From: Geminicoccaceae bacterium
GTDB lineage: Bacteria; Pseudomonadota; Alphaproteobacteria; Geminicoccales; Geminicoccaceae
Direction: 5' to 3'
DNA: 53,877 nucleotides
Assembly (NCBI GenBank): GCA_025062095.1
Contig: JANXAZ010000023.1
Span: 1 to 53,877 of the forward strand
Part shown: piece by piece, positions 16,559-25,568 of the stretch
Layout of the letters: every line of letters begins with the position of its first letter
Position numbering within the stretch: position 1 is the first letter of the stretch
Notes under the pieces: model-generated
The model's database searches: none
The model's input: only the letters and a program-made list of their open reading frames with translations
What the model was told of the DNA's origin: nothing
Position numbers and translations under genes: made by a program

Positions 16559-17571
16559 GCCGCGAGCCGCCGCTTCCCGCGCTCGTCTTCTGGGCGGTGC
16601 TCGGCCTCGCGCCGCTCGTCGCCCCCGGCTGGCTTCTCGCCCAGCTCGCCCAGCACCTCGGCTACGGCCTGCTCGCGCTCAGCCTCGCCTGGGTGTGGGG
16701 CCAGGCGGGTCTGCTCTCCTTCTGCCAGGCGCTGTTCTTCGGCTCCGGCGCTTACCTCTTCGCATTGCTCGCCCTCGGGCGCATCCCGGGTCTTCCCGAT
16801 TCCCCCTGGCTCGGTCTTCTCTGCGCTCCGCTCTTTTCCGCGCTTCTGGCCTTTCTTCTCGGACTCGCCCTGCTTTCGGCGCGCATCGGCAGCGGTGCGG
16901 CCTGGGCGGTCATGACGCTCGTGCTCGGGGTGATCGCCGAGCGCGTGGCGGTCACGAGCCCCTGGCTCGGGGGCTCCAACGGCCTCGTGGGCGTCCCGCC
17001 CCTGGCCGTGCCCTGGCCGTCCGGCACCTTCGAGCTCGTCGATCCCCTTCCGCTCTATCTTCTCCTGTTCGCTGCGACCGCGCTCGTCCATCTCGCGCTC
17101 GCCCGCCACATCGCTTCACCCGCGGGCGCGCTCGTCCGCGCCGTACGCGACGACGCCCTGCGCGCGGCGCATCTCGGCATCGACCCCTTGCGCCTGCGCC
17201 TGTTCGTGTTCACCGGCGCGGCCGCGATCGCCGGGCTCGGAGGCGGCCTGTTCGCCGCGCAGTTCGGCTTCGTCGCCCCGCCCCTTCTCGGACTGGGCCT
17301 TTCCACCGAGGCCCTGGTCTGGGTCGCGGTGGGCGGCCGCGGCTCGCCCTTGGCCGCCCTCGTCGGCACCCTCGTCGTCAAGGGGGTGGAAGAGCTCCTG
17401 GGCCGCTGGCTGGAGGCGTGGTGGCCGCTCGCCATGGGGCTCGTCGTGGTCGCGGTCGTGCTCGCTTTCCCGGCCGGGCTCGTGGGCGGCCTGCTCGCCC
17501 GCCGCGGCCGCCCGGTCCCCGCGGACGTCGCGGGCGGAGCGCGCCGCGCCGCGGTGCGCACGTCCTCTTAG
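16555..17571 (+). CDS. ABC importer permease, LivM/UrtC type
   Basis: 338 residues, about nine membrane segments. GQAGLLSFCQALFFGSGAY is the LivM-type signature and VRDDALRAAHLGID the cytoplasmic coupling loop, followed by GAAAIAGLGGGLFAAQFG. ATG 16555 overlaps the upstream stop. It is the last gene of the importer and ends in a 4-base overlap with the convergent DUF4332 gene. Confidence 0.88.
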   Translation: MSREPPLPALVFWAVLGLAPLVAPGWLLAQLAQHLGYGLLALSLAWVWGQAGLLSFCQALFFGSGAYLFALLALGRIPGLPDSPWLGLLCAPLFSALLAFLLGLALLSARIGSGAAWAVMTLVLGVIAERVAVTSPWLGGSNGLVGVPPLAVPWPSGTFELVDPLPLYLLLFAATALVHLALARHIASPAGALVRAVRDDALRAAHLGIDPLRLRLFVFTGAAAIAGLGGGLFAAQFGFVAPPLLGLGLSTEALVWVAVGGRGSPLAALVGTLVVKGVEELLGRWLEAWWPLAMGLVVVAVVLAFPAGLVGGLLARRGRPVPADVAGGARRAAVRTSS

Positions 17572-18044
17572 GTCTCGAGGAGGAGCGGAAGGGCGCGGGC
17601 CTGGGCGATCCAGTCCGCGACCTCTTCCGGGGTGGGAGCTCGGCGCGCGAGCCGTTCCTCCTCGTTGAGCCGCTTGAGGGCGGCGTGCAGCGCTCGGGGG
17701 TCCTGACGAGCGAGCGCGCGCACCTCGCGGATCCCGAGGTCTTCGAGCATCATCCCGAAGACCGCGCCGACGCCTTTGACGCGCGCGAGATCGGCGCGCT
17801 GGACCAGACGCAACAAGAGCTCCGGATCGATGCCGGTGCGCGCGGCGAGCCGCTCGCGCGCTTGCGCTTTTCCCGCTTCGGCCAACAAGCGCTCGCAGGT
17901 GTTGATCCCCACCCGCTTGAGCGCCATCCGCGCGGCCACCGGCACGCCGCGCAGCTTGCTGATCGGAAACGCGGGCGCCCTTTCGCGCTTCCGCCCGCCG
18001 CCGCTCGCGCCTCCGACGGTTCGAAGCTCGGTTGCGATGACCAT
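17568..18044 (-). CDS. DUF4332 helix-hairpin-helix protein
   Basis: 158 residues. Helix-hairpin-helix-like repeats are visible (MALKRVGINTCERLLAEAGK, LARVKGVGAVFGMMLEDLGI), as in the DUF4332/pathogenicity-locus family, whose biochemical role is unknown. ATG 18044 lies three bases after TATAAG, which could be a -10 element giving a nearly leaderless message, although no matching -35 is visible. A TTG at 18089 would add 15 residues. DNA binding is suggested by the fold only. Confidence 0.65.
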   Translation of the reverse strand: MVIATELRTVGGASGGGRKRERAPAFPISKLRGVPVAARMALKRVGINTCERLLAEAGKAQARERLAARTGIDPELLLRLVQRADLARVKGVGAVFGMMLEDLGIREVRALARQDPRALHAALKRLNEEERLARRAPTPEEVADWIAQARALPLLLET

Positions 18045-18226
18045 AGTCTTATACCCCGGACAGAATGCAAGGCACTCTCCTCGGGGCAAGTCGCGTGCCG
18101 GCTCCGCACCTTCTCGTTAAGGCATTGAAAAAACAAAGATGTTCGTGGGCGCGCGGAATCCCGCGCGGGCGCCCGCCGGCCGAGCTGTCAAATCTTCCGA
18201 CGCGTCCGAAACTCGGCTTCGTTCGC

Positions 18227-18697
18227 TCAGCGGTAGGGTGCCAGCGCCCGATCGAGCGCGACCGCGAGCTCGCGGCATTCGTCCGCGTTCAGAAACGCCC
18301 CGATCCGCAGCCGCCGCCCGTGCGAGCGCAGCCACAGCCGCACCGAGGCGGGGTCGGGCTCCTCGAGCTGCACGCGCACCCAATAAGGCTCGAAGCGCAC
18401 GCACTCTTCCCGACCGTCGGGGTCGATGCGGCTGACCCACAGCCCGCTGCGGTCGAGGCGGATCTCCTCGCGCAGGCGCGCCCGGCGGCGGACGACGCGG
18501 GTGGCGAGGACGAGCAACAGCACGTCGAGCCCCAAAAAGCCGGTCACCGGCCACGCGCCCAGGAGCGCGAAGACGCATCCCAGCGCTCCGCTCACCGCGG
18601 CGAAGGCGAGGAGCACGATCGCCGCCCCGTATGGACCGAGCGAACGGTTCGGGTAGAGGACGGCGCGGAAGGGCGGCGGCGCGGACGATTCCGTCAT
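18227..18697 (-). CDS. DUF2244 membrane protein
   Basis: 156 residues with two closely spaced membrane helices (about 25-45 and 49-68, AAIVLLAFAAVSGALGCVF then GFLGLDVLLLVLATRVV). A cytoplasmic beta-rich domain follows, with GLWVSRIDPDGRE and FEPYWVRVQLEE and the end FLNADECRELAVALDRAL. This matches the alphaproteobacterial DUF2244 family, function unknown. ATG 18697 is divergent from nth, only 38 bases away. Confidence 0.8.
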   Translation of the reverse strand: MTESSAPPPFRAVLYPNRSLGPYGAAIVLLAFAAVSGALGCVFALLGAWPVTGFLGLDVLLLVLATRVVRRRARLREEIRLDRSGLWVSRIDPDGREECVRFEPYWVRVQLEEPDPASVRLWLRSHGRRLRIGAFLNADECRELAVALDRALAPYR

Positions 18698-18735
18698 GGG
18701 ATCTCGCGCTGGCTGGCTCGTGCGGACGACAATCT

Positions 18736-19443
18736 ATGGCACCACGAACAGCGCGTCCAACGCCCGCGCCGACGGCGCCGGAGAGCGAACGCCGGGCGCG
18801 CGCGGAGGCGATCTTCGCGCGCCTTTCCGCCGCGCGCCCCGATCCGCACACCGAGCTCGTCTACAAAGACCCCTTCACGCTTCTGGTGGCGGTGGTCCTC
18901 TCCGCCCAGGCCACCGACAAGGCGGTCAACAAGGCGACCGAGCGGCTGTTCGCCGTCGCCCCCACCCCGCGCGCGCTCCTCGCGCTGGGCGAGGAACGGT
19001 TGCGCGAGTACGTGAAGTCCTTGGGCTTCTTCCGCAACAAGGCGAAGAACCTGATCGCGCTTTCGCGCGCGATCGTCGAGGAACACGGTGGCGAGGTGCC
19101 GCGTGCGCGCGAGGCGCTCGAGCGCCTGCCCGGGGTGGGGCGCAAGACCGCCAACGTGGTCCTCAACGAAGCGTTCGGCGAGCCCACGATCGCGGTCGAC
19201 ACCCACGTCTTCCGCGTCGCCAACCGCACCGGGATCGCCCCCGGCAAGACGCCGCTCGAAGTCGAAAAGAAGCTCCTCGAGGTCACCCCCGAACGCTTCC
19301 GCAAGGGCGCGCACCACTGGCTCATCCTGCACGGCCGCTACGTCTGCAAGGCGCGCAAGCCCGCCTGCGATCGCTGTCCGATCAGCGATCTCTGCGATTA
19401 TTACCGAACCACGGCGGCGAAGGAGGCGGGCAAGGGATCGTAG
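18736..19443 (+). CDS. nth: Endonuclease III (DNA glycosylase/AP lyase)
   Basis: 235 residues. Removes oxidised pyrimidines in base-excision repair and cleaves the abasic site. The helix-hairpin-helix LPGVGRKTANVV carries the catalytic lysine and AVDTHVFRVANR the catalytic aspartate. The 4Fe-4S ligands follow C-x6-C-x2-C-x5-C (VCKARKPACDRCPISDLC). ATG 18736 has no clear ribosome site, so the start is less certain than the identity. Its last 43 bases overlap the convergent sulfatase gene. Confidence 0.94.
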   Translation: MAPRTARPTPAPTAPESERRARAEAIFARLSAARPDPHTELVYKDPFTLLVAVVLSAQATDKAVNKATERLFAVAPTPRALLALGEERLREYVKSLGFFRNKAKNLIALSRAIVEEHGGEVPRAREALERLPGVGRKTANVVLNEAFGEPTIAVDTHVFRVANRTGIAPGKTPLEVEKKLLEVTPERFRKGAHHWLILHGRYVCKARKPACDRCPISDLCDYYRTTAAKEAGKGS

Positions 19444-20945
19444 CGCCCGCGCGGTCCGCGCGCGCTCAGCCGACAGCCCGAGAGCCGCTTGTCGACCGCC
19501 CGCGCGCGCAGATCCAGCATCGCCCGCATCATCGCCACGAGCTCGCCGCGCACCGCGACGTCGTCGACCCGGTTGCGCGTCCAGGCCGGATCCGCGGCGT
19601 GATCGACGAGGAGCGGTTCCAGCCCCTGGAAATGCCCGTAGGCCCAGCGCGGGCCGAAGAGCACCGCCGCTCCGCTCTCCTCCGCGCCGAGACCCAGCCG
19701 CGCCGCGACGCCCGGCTCCTCCCCGTCGCGGAAATCGATCTCCCAAAAAACGGCGTTTCTACCGCAGGTCGGTTGGTCGCCTGTAAGGAAAACCGACAAC
19801 GACCGTCCGTCGCATTGGAGGGGAACGGGGAGGCCGAGCCGCTCCAGGATCGTGGGCAAGAGATCGACGTGCTCGGTGAAGGTCCGCACCACCCGGCCGT
19901 GGCTCGCGCAAGCCCGCGGATCGCGCAAGATCGCGGGGACGTGGAAGGCGGCGGGGAAGAACGCGCCTTTGCCCAGAAGCCAGTGGTCGCCCAAGAACTC
20001 GCCGTGGTCGCTCGTGACGAGGACGAGCGTGCGGTCCCATTCCCCGCGCCGGCGGACGGCGTCCAACACCCTCCCGATGTGGTGGTCGACCTCGGCCACG
20101 AGCCCGGCGTAGAGCGCGCGCAACCGCGCCACCGTGCGGGCATCGAGGTCGGCCGGCCCCTTGCCTCGAAGACCGGGGTCGAGGGAGCCCTTGAACGGCG
20201 TCTCGAGCCAAGCGGCGACGAGCGGGTGCGCCCTCGCCTGCTCGGCCGGGGTCGCGGCGCGCACCGGCGGCCGGGTCCGCCTCGGATCGACGCGCGCGAA
20301 CCAGGGCTCGGCGGCGATCCAGGGAGGATGGGGTTTGACGAGCGAGAGATGCAGCGCCCAGGGACGGCTTTTCGGCCGCCGCTCGAGCCAGGCCAGCGCC
20401 TCGTCGACGAGAAACGCCGTCTCGCTGTCCTCGGCCCGCCAGGGCGCGGGCTCGAACCAGGATCGATCGTAGGCTTCCTCGATCGTCATCCGGCCGTAGC
20501 CGCGGCGGGCCAGACGGTCGAGCCAGGGCTCGGCCGCCTCGGGCAACACCAGGCCCACGCGAAAACCGGGCAGCACGCCCTCCCACGAGCGCAGCCGCGG
20601 ATCCTCGGGGGGCAGGACGCGCGGATCGGCGCTCGTATCCGTGTAACCGAACAGCGTGGGCTCGTAGCCGGCCTTCTCGAGCTCGAGGGCGATCGTGCTG
20701 AGCGTGGCATCGAGCGGCGTGCCGTTGGTCACCGAGCGGTGGTTGAAGAGGTAACGGCCGGTATAGAGCGACGCCCGCGCCGGGCCGCAGGGGCTCGCCT
20801 GACCGAAATGGCGCGTGAACACCGTCGCCTCCCGAGCGAGCTCGGCGAGCCGGGGCGTCGGGACCGGGCCCTCGCCGTCGAGGTCGAGGTGATCGGCGCG
20901 CCACTGGTCGGCGGTGATCAAGAGCAGGTTGAAAGGGCGCTCCAC
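19401..20945 (-). CDS. Sulfatase-fold hydrolase (arylsulfatase / phosphonate monoester hydrolase type)
   Basis: 514 residues of the alkaline-phosphatase/sulfatase superfamily. The N-terminal LLLITADQWRADHLD provides metal-binding aspartate. SPCGPARASLYTGRY is the formylglycine motif (C-x-P/A-x-R), so the cysteine would be converted by a formylglycine-generating enzyme, not present here. VTSDHGEFLGDH is the second metal site. GTG 20945 follows GGAG by seven bases and gives the family-typical N-terminus. Substrate may be a sulfate, phosphonate or phosphate ester; no signal peptide is seen, suggesting cytoplasm. Divergent from the M20 peptidase. Confidence 0.82.
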   Translation of the reverse strand: MERPFNLLLITADQWRADHLDLDGEGPVPTPRLAELAREATVFTRHFGQASPCGPARASLYTGRYLFNHRSVTNGTPLDATLSTIALELEKAGYEPTLFGYTDTSADPRVLPPEDPRLRSWEGVLPGFRVGLVLPEAAEPWLDRLARRGYGRMTIEEAYDRSWFEPAPWRAEDSETAFLVDEALAWLERRPKSRPWALHLSLVKPHPPWIAAEPWFARVDPRRTRPPVRAATPAEQARAHPLVAAWLETPFKGSLDPGLRGKGPADLDARTVARLRALYAGLVAEVDHHIGRVLDAVRRRGEWDRTLVLVTSDHGEFLGDHWLLGKGAFFPAAFHVPAILRDPRACASHGRVVRTFTEHVDLLPTILERLGLPVPLQCDGRSLSVFLTGDQPTCGRNAVFWEIDFRDGEEPGVAARLGLGAEESGAAVLFGPRWAYGHFQGLEPLLVDHAADPAWTRNRVDDVAVRGELVAMMRAMLDLRARAVDKRLSGCRLSARGPRGRYDPLPASFAAVVR

Positions 20946-21016
20946 CGTTTCGCTCCGGGACTTGAGCGCGCGCTCGCGCGGCGGCAGGCTCGCCGAAGAC
21001 GTCGCGGAGGATGCCC

Positions 21017-22417
21017 ATGTCGGATCTCGCGGTCGAGCCGGTCCTAGGGTTCTTGGAGCGGAACTTCGACGCTTCGGTCGCACGCTTGTGCGACCTCTTG
21101 CGCATCCCTTCGGTCGGCACGGATCCGGCCTTCGCCGAGGACACCCGCCGCGCCGCCCTCTGGCTCGTCGAGCGGTTGCGCGCGATCGGTCTGCGAGCCG
21201 AGCTCCGGCCCACCGCCGGCATGCCGATCGTCGTCGCCCACGATCCGGACGCGCCGCGCGGGGCGCCGCACCTCCTCTATTACGGCCATTACGACGTCCA
21301 GCCGCCGGATCCTCTGGCCGAATGGGTCGATCCGCCGTTCGCGCCGGTGATCCGCGAGGGCCCGCACGGCAAACGCGTGGTCGCGCGCGGAGCCGTCGAC
21401 GACAAGGGCCAGCTCATGACCTGGCTCGAGGCGATCGCTGCCTGGAAGGCGGTGCACGGCCGGCTGCCGGTGCGCGTTTCCGTGCTCGTCGAAGGCGAGG
21501 AGGAGAGCGCCTCCGCGAACCTCGAGCCTTTCTTGCGCGCCAACGCCGAGGAGCTGCGGGCGGATGTCTGCGTGATCTCGGATACCGGCATGCTCGGGGT
21601 CGACGAGCCGGCGATCACCATCATGCTGCGCGGGATCGCCTATTGCGAGCTCAGGGTGCGCGGGCCCTCGCGCGATCTCCATTCCGGCATGTACGGTGGT
21701 GCCGCCCCGAACCCGATCCACGCCCTGTGCCGCTTCCTCGCCGCCCTTCACGACGAGGAGGGCCGCATCGCCCTTCCCGGCTTCTACGCTCGGGTGGTCG
21801 AACCCGAGCCCGAGATCCGCGCGCAGTGGACCCGCATCCCCTTCGACGAGAAGGGCTTTCTCGAGAGCGCCGGGCTCGCGCGGGCGGTCGGGGAGGCGGG
21901 ACGGAGCACGCTCGAGCGGCTGTGGGCGAGGCCTTCGTGCGACGTCAACGGGATCTGGGGCGGCTACACCGGGGAGGGCTCGAAGACCGTGATCCCGGCG
22001 CGAGCGGCGGCCAAGCTCTCCTTCCGCCTCGTCCCCGACCAGGATCCCCAGGAGGTCATCGAGCAGCTGCGCGCCTTTCTGGCCGCGCGGATCCCGCCCG
22101 ATTATCACTGGGAACTCGTGCCCATGGGTACCGGCCGTCCGATCCGCGTGCCCGCGGATTCGTCGTTCGTGGCCGCGGCGCGGCGGGCGCTCGCGCGGGT
22201 CTTCGGCAAAGAGCCGGCGCTGGTCGGTTGCGGCGGCTCGATCCCGGTGGTGGCGACGATCAAGGAACGGCTGGGAATGGATTCGCTGCTTCTGGGCTTC
22301 GGGCTCGACGACGACCGTCCGCACGGGCCCAACGAGAAGTTCGAGCTCCTGTGCTATTTGCGCGGTCAGCTCGCGCACGCGGCGCTCCTGGCCGAAGCGG
22401 CGAGGGCGCGGGCCTGA
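21017..22417 (+). CDS. M20 family metallopeptidase (dipeptidase/carboxypeptidase type)
   Basis: 466 residues. The zinc-binding LLYYGHYDVQPPD (first His/Asp), GAVDDKGQ (bridging Asp), VEGEEESAS (catalytic and metal Glu) and SDTG provide the M20 active site. The lid domain contains LHSGMYGG and the final metal-site region GFGLDDDRPHGPNEKF. This arrangement matches bacterial M20 dipeptidases. ATG 21017 has CGGAGG six bases upstream; ATG 21011 abuts that site and is less likely. Peptide substrate unknown. Confidence 0.88.
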   Translation: MSDLAVEPVLGFLERNFDASVARLCDLLRIPSVGTDPAFAEDTRRAALWLVERLRAIGLRAELRPTAGMPIVVAHDPDAPRGAPHLLYYGHYDVQPPDPLAEWVDPPFAPVIREGPHGKRVVARGAVDDKGQLMTWLEAIAAWKAVHGRLPVRVSVLVEGEEESASANLEPFLRANAEELRADVCVISDTGMLGVDEPAITIMLRGIAYCELRVRGPSRDLHSGMYGGAAPNPIHALCRFLAALHDEEGRIALPGFYARVVEPEPEIRAQWTRIPFDEKGFLESAGLARAVGEAGRSTLERLWARPSCDVNGIWGGYTGEGSKTVIPARAAAKLSFRLVPDQDPQEVIEQLRAFLAARIPPDYHWELVPMGTGRPIRVPADSSFVAAARRALARVFGKEPALVGCGGSIPVVATIKERLGMDSLLLGFGLDDDRPHGPNEKFELLCYLRGQLAHAALLAEAARARA

Positions 22418-22430
22418 GACGGCCCTGCGG

Positions 22431-22693
22431 TCACGAGCCCGCAGAAGGCTGGACCACCGCGCGTCCCTCGTTCAGTAGGTTGATCATTTCCCGAGCAATG
22501 AACAACTTCGGTTGAAGCGCGCCGGCACGTGCCGCAAGGTTCGACACTCGACGAGACGATCGACGTGCCTCTGGGCCGCCCTTTGAGCAACTTTGTTCAC
22601 ATCTCCTACGATCGGGACTGACAGGACCGGCAAGCAAAACAAATAGTCGAGGAGCTCGGCCGGCTGCGCAGATGACCTCGCCGCCGCCAGCCT
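22431..22693 (-). pseudogene. Fic-family protein, C-terminal remnant with frameshift
   Basis: Reading leftward from about 22693, one frame gives RLAAARSSAQPAELLDYLF, then PVLSVPIVGDVNKVAQR, then RHVDRLVECRTLRHVPARFNR. This looks like the C-terminal winged helix of Fic proteins, with its LF-x-P and LVE-x-G-x-LRE pattern. That frame then diverges and stops at 22484. From about 22510 the next frame continues with KLFIAREMINLLNEG, the usual Fic ending, and stops at 22431. One base is lost or gained near 22505-22510. The catalytic HPFxDGNGR region is absent upstream, so this is a truncated, frameshifted relic rather than an active AMP-transferase. Confidence 0.6.
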
Positions 22694-23185
22694 CGTGAGA
22701 TTTCGCGTTCCGCGATCTTGTTCGGCGAGGCGTCGACGGTCTGGCGGTCCCTTCGGATCTCCCGGCGCATCTTCGGAAGCTCGGATGCGACGACTTCCGG
22801 GTTTCCAAACGGCACGATTTCGCGTTCGGTTCCGCCTGCCTGCGAAACGGCTCGTCGATCGCGGTGAGCGTGCTTTTCGAGCGCGACGCGGCGCTCGATT
22901 CTCGGTTCGCGAGGAGGAGAACCACGAGACGACGGTTCGCTGTGCGGCCCGGGAACCCGCCGAGCTGAACCGGGAGGCGCGCGGTCTCGTCGAGGAGGAG
23001 CCGAACCGGCCGCGCGTGATCTCGGGCGGAAAACGTTCCGGCACGAAGGCCGGGGGACCCCTCGCGATCGAGGCCCGTTTTCCGGTCGGCGCTAGGAGGA
23101 TGCGACCCGAGTATCAACCGCCGACCCGGGATCGTACCGAACGCGGGAAAAGGACGATCCGGCCGGCGCGATCGGCCCCTCTCCC
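22694..23185. other. Lower-GC stretch without a recognisable gene
   Basis: About 490 bases between the Fic remnant and the ychF stop. Base composition is visibly less GC-rich than the flanks. Short frames such as a leftward one beginning NPEVVASELPKMRRE (about 22815) have no family I recognise. It may be decayed accessory DNA continuous with the Fic remnant. Confidence 0.4.
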
Positions 23186-24283
23186 TCACACATTGAACCG
23201 GAAGTGGCACACGTCGCCGTCGCGGATGCGGTATTCGCGCCCCTCGAGCCGCATCCGCCCCGCCTCCTTCGCCCCCTGCTCGCCCCCGAAGCGGACGTAG
23301 TCCTCGAAGGCCACCACCTCCGCGCAGATGAAGCCGCGCGCGAAGTCGGAATGGATCGTCCCCGCCGCCTCCACCGCCGTCGCCCCTTCCGGCACGGTCC
23401 AGGCGCGCGCCTCCTTGGGCCCGGCGGTGAAGAAGGTGATCAGCCCCAACAGCGCGTAGCCGGCGCGGATGACCTTGGCGAGCCCCGGCTCGTCGAGCCC
23501 GAGCGCCTCGAGATAGGCCTTGCGCTCCTCGGGTTCGAGCCCGGCGAGTTCGGCTTCGATCGCCGCCGAGATCAGCACGCAGCCCGCCCCCTGGCGTTCG
23601 GCCATCGCCGCCACCGCCGCGCTCCACCGGTTGCCGCCGGCCGCCGCCTCTTCCTCGACGTTGCACACGTAGAGCACCGGCTTGGCGGTGAGGAGGTGGA
23701 AGGTTTTGACGAGCGCGCGCTCGTCTGCGTCGAGAGGGACCGCGCGGGCGGGGGTTCCCGCTTCCATGGCCGGGGCGAGCTTCTCGAGCAGCGCGAGCTT
23801 GGCGAGGGCTTCGGGATCGCGCCCGCGCGCACGCCGCGCGAGCCCCTCCTTCTGCCGCTCGAGGCTCTCGAGGTCGGCGAGCAGGAGCTCGGTCTCGACG
23901 AGCTCCGCGTCGCGCAGCGGATCCACCCGGCCCTCGACGTGGCTCACGTCGGGATGCTCGAAACAGCGGAGCACGTGCAGGATCGCGTCGACCTCGCGGA
24001 TCGCCGCCAAGAAGCGGTTGCCGAGGCCCTCGCCGCGGGAAGCGCCGCGCACGAGCCCGGCGATGTCCCGGATCTCGAGCTGGGCGGGCACGATCCGCGC
24101 CGAGCGCGCGAGCCGGGCCAGCGTCTCGAGCCGGCGATCGGGCACCGGCACGCGGCCGATGTTGGGCTCGATCGTGCAGAACGGATAATTGGCGGCGGCG
24201 GCCGCGGCCGAGGCAGTGAGCGCGTTGAAGAGCGTGGACTTGCCGACGTTCGGCAGGCCCACGATGCCGCAGGCGAAGCCCAT
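23186..24283 (-). CDS. ychF: Ribosome-associated ATPase YchF (Obg family)
   Basis: 365 residues. P-loop GLPNVGKSTLFNALT (about 9-23), switch region DIAGLVRGASRGEGLGNRFL, and NVEE in place of the GTPase NKxD, which fits the ATP preference of YchF/OLA1. A coiled-coil insert (LLADLESLERQKEG) and C-terminal TGS domain (AEVVAFEDYVRFGGEQGAKEAGRMRLEG) complete the protein. It starts one base after the pth stop. Roles in stress response and ribosome binding are family knowledge. Confidence 0.95.
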   Translation of the reverse strand: MGFACGIVGLPNVGKSTLFNALTASAAAAAANYPFCTIEPNIGRVPVPDRRLETLARLARSARIVPAQLEIRDIAGLVRGASRGEGLGNRFLAAIREVDAILHVLRCFEHPDVSHVEGRVDPLRDAELVETELLLADLESLERQKEGLARRARGRDPEALAKLALLEKLAPAMEAGTPARAVPLDADERALVKTFHLLTAKPVLYVCNVEEEAAAGGNRWSAAVAAMAERQGAGCVLISAAIEAELAGLEPEERKAYLEALGLDEPGLAKVIRAGYALLGLITFFTAGPKEARAWTVPEGATAVEAAGTIHSDFARGFICAEVVAFEDYVRFGGEQGAKEAGRMRLEGREYRIRDGDVCHFRFNV

Positions 24284-24284
24284 C

Positions 24285-24899
24285 TCAGCCCGCTCCGCCC
24301 GCGCCGGGCCGGCCGCGGCGCTCTTCCGTTTCGCGGGTCGCGAGAGTCACCTTGTTCATGAATCCCGAATCGTCGCCGCGGGCGAGCAGGGGCGCCGCTT
24401 CGGCGATCGCGTCCAACAGCCGCTCGAGCCACGGCCGCTCGCTCTTGGCGAAGTCCGAGAGCACGTGGGCGACGACTTTCTCCTTCTGCCCGGGATGGCC
24501 GATGCCGATGCGCACCCGCTTGAAATCGGCGCTGCCCAGGCAATCGCGGATCGAGCGCAAGCCGTTGTGACCGGCCACCCCGCCGCCGAGCTTCACCCGC
24601 ACCTTGCCGGGGGCGAGGTCGAGTTCGTCGTGGAAGACCACGAGCTCGGAAAGCGGCAAGCCGAAGAAGCGCACGGCGGCCGCCACCGACCGCCCGCTCT
24701 CGTTCATGTAGGTTTCTGGCTCGAGGATCGCCACCTTCTCGCCGTCGAGGAAGCCCTCGCTCCAACGCCCCCGGAACTTGGACCGAAAAGGCGGGAAGAG
24801 GGCGCGCGCGGCGATCCGCTCGACCGCCATGAAGCCCACGTTGTGGCGGTTGAAGGCGTATTCGGGCCCGGGATTGCCGAGCCCCACGAAGAGCTTCAA
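24285..24899 (-). CDS. pth: Peptidyl-tRNA hydrolase
   Basis: 204 residues. It releases tRNA from stalled peptidyl-tRNA. [21 protein letters not shown] holds the conserved Asn9 and catalytic His19; PETYMNESG and [13 protein letters not shown] hold the remaining active-site Asn and Asp, with [13 protein letters not shown] downstream. Co-directional with rplY upstream and ychF downstream, a common order. The ribosome-related grouping suggests co-expression. Confidence 0.95.
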   Translation of the reverse strand: MKLFVGLGNPGPEYAFNRHNVGFMAVERIAARALFPPFRSKFRGRWSEGFLDGEKVAILEPETYMNESGRSVAAAVRFFGLPLSELVVFHDELDLAPGKVRVKLGGGVAGHNGLRSIRDCLGSADFKRVRIGIGHPGQKEKVVAHVLSDFAKSERPWLERLLDAIAEAAPLLARGDDSGFMNKVTLATRETEERRGRPGAGGAG

Positions 24900-24914
24900 C
24901 GGCCGCGCCCGGGC

Positions 24915-25514
24915 TCAGGCCGGAGCCTGCTGGCCGGCCGGCGGCGCCTCGGCCACCGTCGGCGGGACGATCGAGGCGATCGTGAAATCGCGCTCGGTCG
25001 AACGCGGCCGCACGCCCTCGGGCAAGACGACGTGGCGGATGTGGATCGAATCGCCGATGTCGAAGCCCTTGAGGTCGGCCACGATCTCGCTCGGGATCGC
25101 ATCCGCCGGGCAGACGAGCTCGATCTCGCGGCGCACGACGTTGAGCACGCCCCCGCGCTTGAGCCCCGGGCATTCGGCCTCGTTGACGAAGCGCACCGGT
25201 ACCGCGACGGTGACCCGCGCCCCCGCGCCGGCGCGCACGAAATCCACGTGCAGCGGCCGATCGGTCACCGGGTGGAGCTGTGCTTCGCGCGGCAGCACGT
25301 GCTCGATCCGATCGCCGAGGTCGATGTCGAGCACGGTCGAGAAGAAGCGCGGCTGCTGCATCGCGTGCAGGAGCTGCTTGGCGTCGATGGCGATCTTGAG
25401 CGGCGGCTCCTTGCCGCCGTAGACGATCGCCGGGATCTTGCCGGCCCGGCGCACCGCGCGCGCCGCTCCTTTGCCGCTGCGCTCGCGCACTTCCCCTCTG
25501 AGTACGGTCACCAT
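24915..25514 (-). CDS. rplY: 50S ribosomal protein L25/general stress protein Ctc
   Basis: 199 residues, the long Ctc form. The N-terminal L25 domain (GKGAARAVRRAGKIPAIVYGG, then HVLPREAQLHPVTDRPLHVDF) binds 5S rRNA. The C-terminal beta domain includes VLNVVRREIELVCPADAIP and SIHIRHVVLPEGV, ending in an Ala/Pro-rich tail. ATG 25514 lies 54 bases downstream of the prs stop. Strong identification. Confidence 0.94.
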   Translation of the reverse strand: MVTVLRGEVRERSGKGAARAVRRAGKIPAIVYGGKEPPLKIAIDAKQLLHAMQQPRFFSTVLDIDLGDRIEHVLPREAQLHPVTDRPLHVDFVRAGAGARVTVAVPVRFVNEAECPGLKRGGVLNVVRREIELVCPADAIPSEIVADLKGFDIGDSIHIRHVVLPEGVRPRSTERDFTIASIVPPTVAEAPPAGQQAPA

Positions 25515-25568
25515 CGCGATGTCCTCCGTCCCTCCGCTGCGCGGGTCGTCCCGCCCGGACAGACCGAT

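Noticed and set aside
18044-18089. TTG 18089 as start of the DUF4332 protein
   Set aside because: The extra 15 residues are Cys/Pro-rich and unlike the family, and the ATG at 18044 gives a natural N-terminus.
22484-23044. A 186-residue leftward protein containing the Fic-like segment
   Set aside because: Only the last third resembles Fic; the upstream part is low-complexity Arg/Ser-rich sequence with no Fic core, so it was called a remnant instead of a gene.
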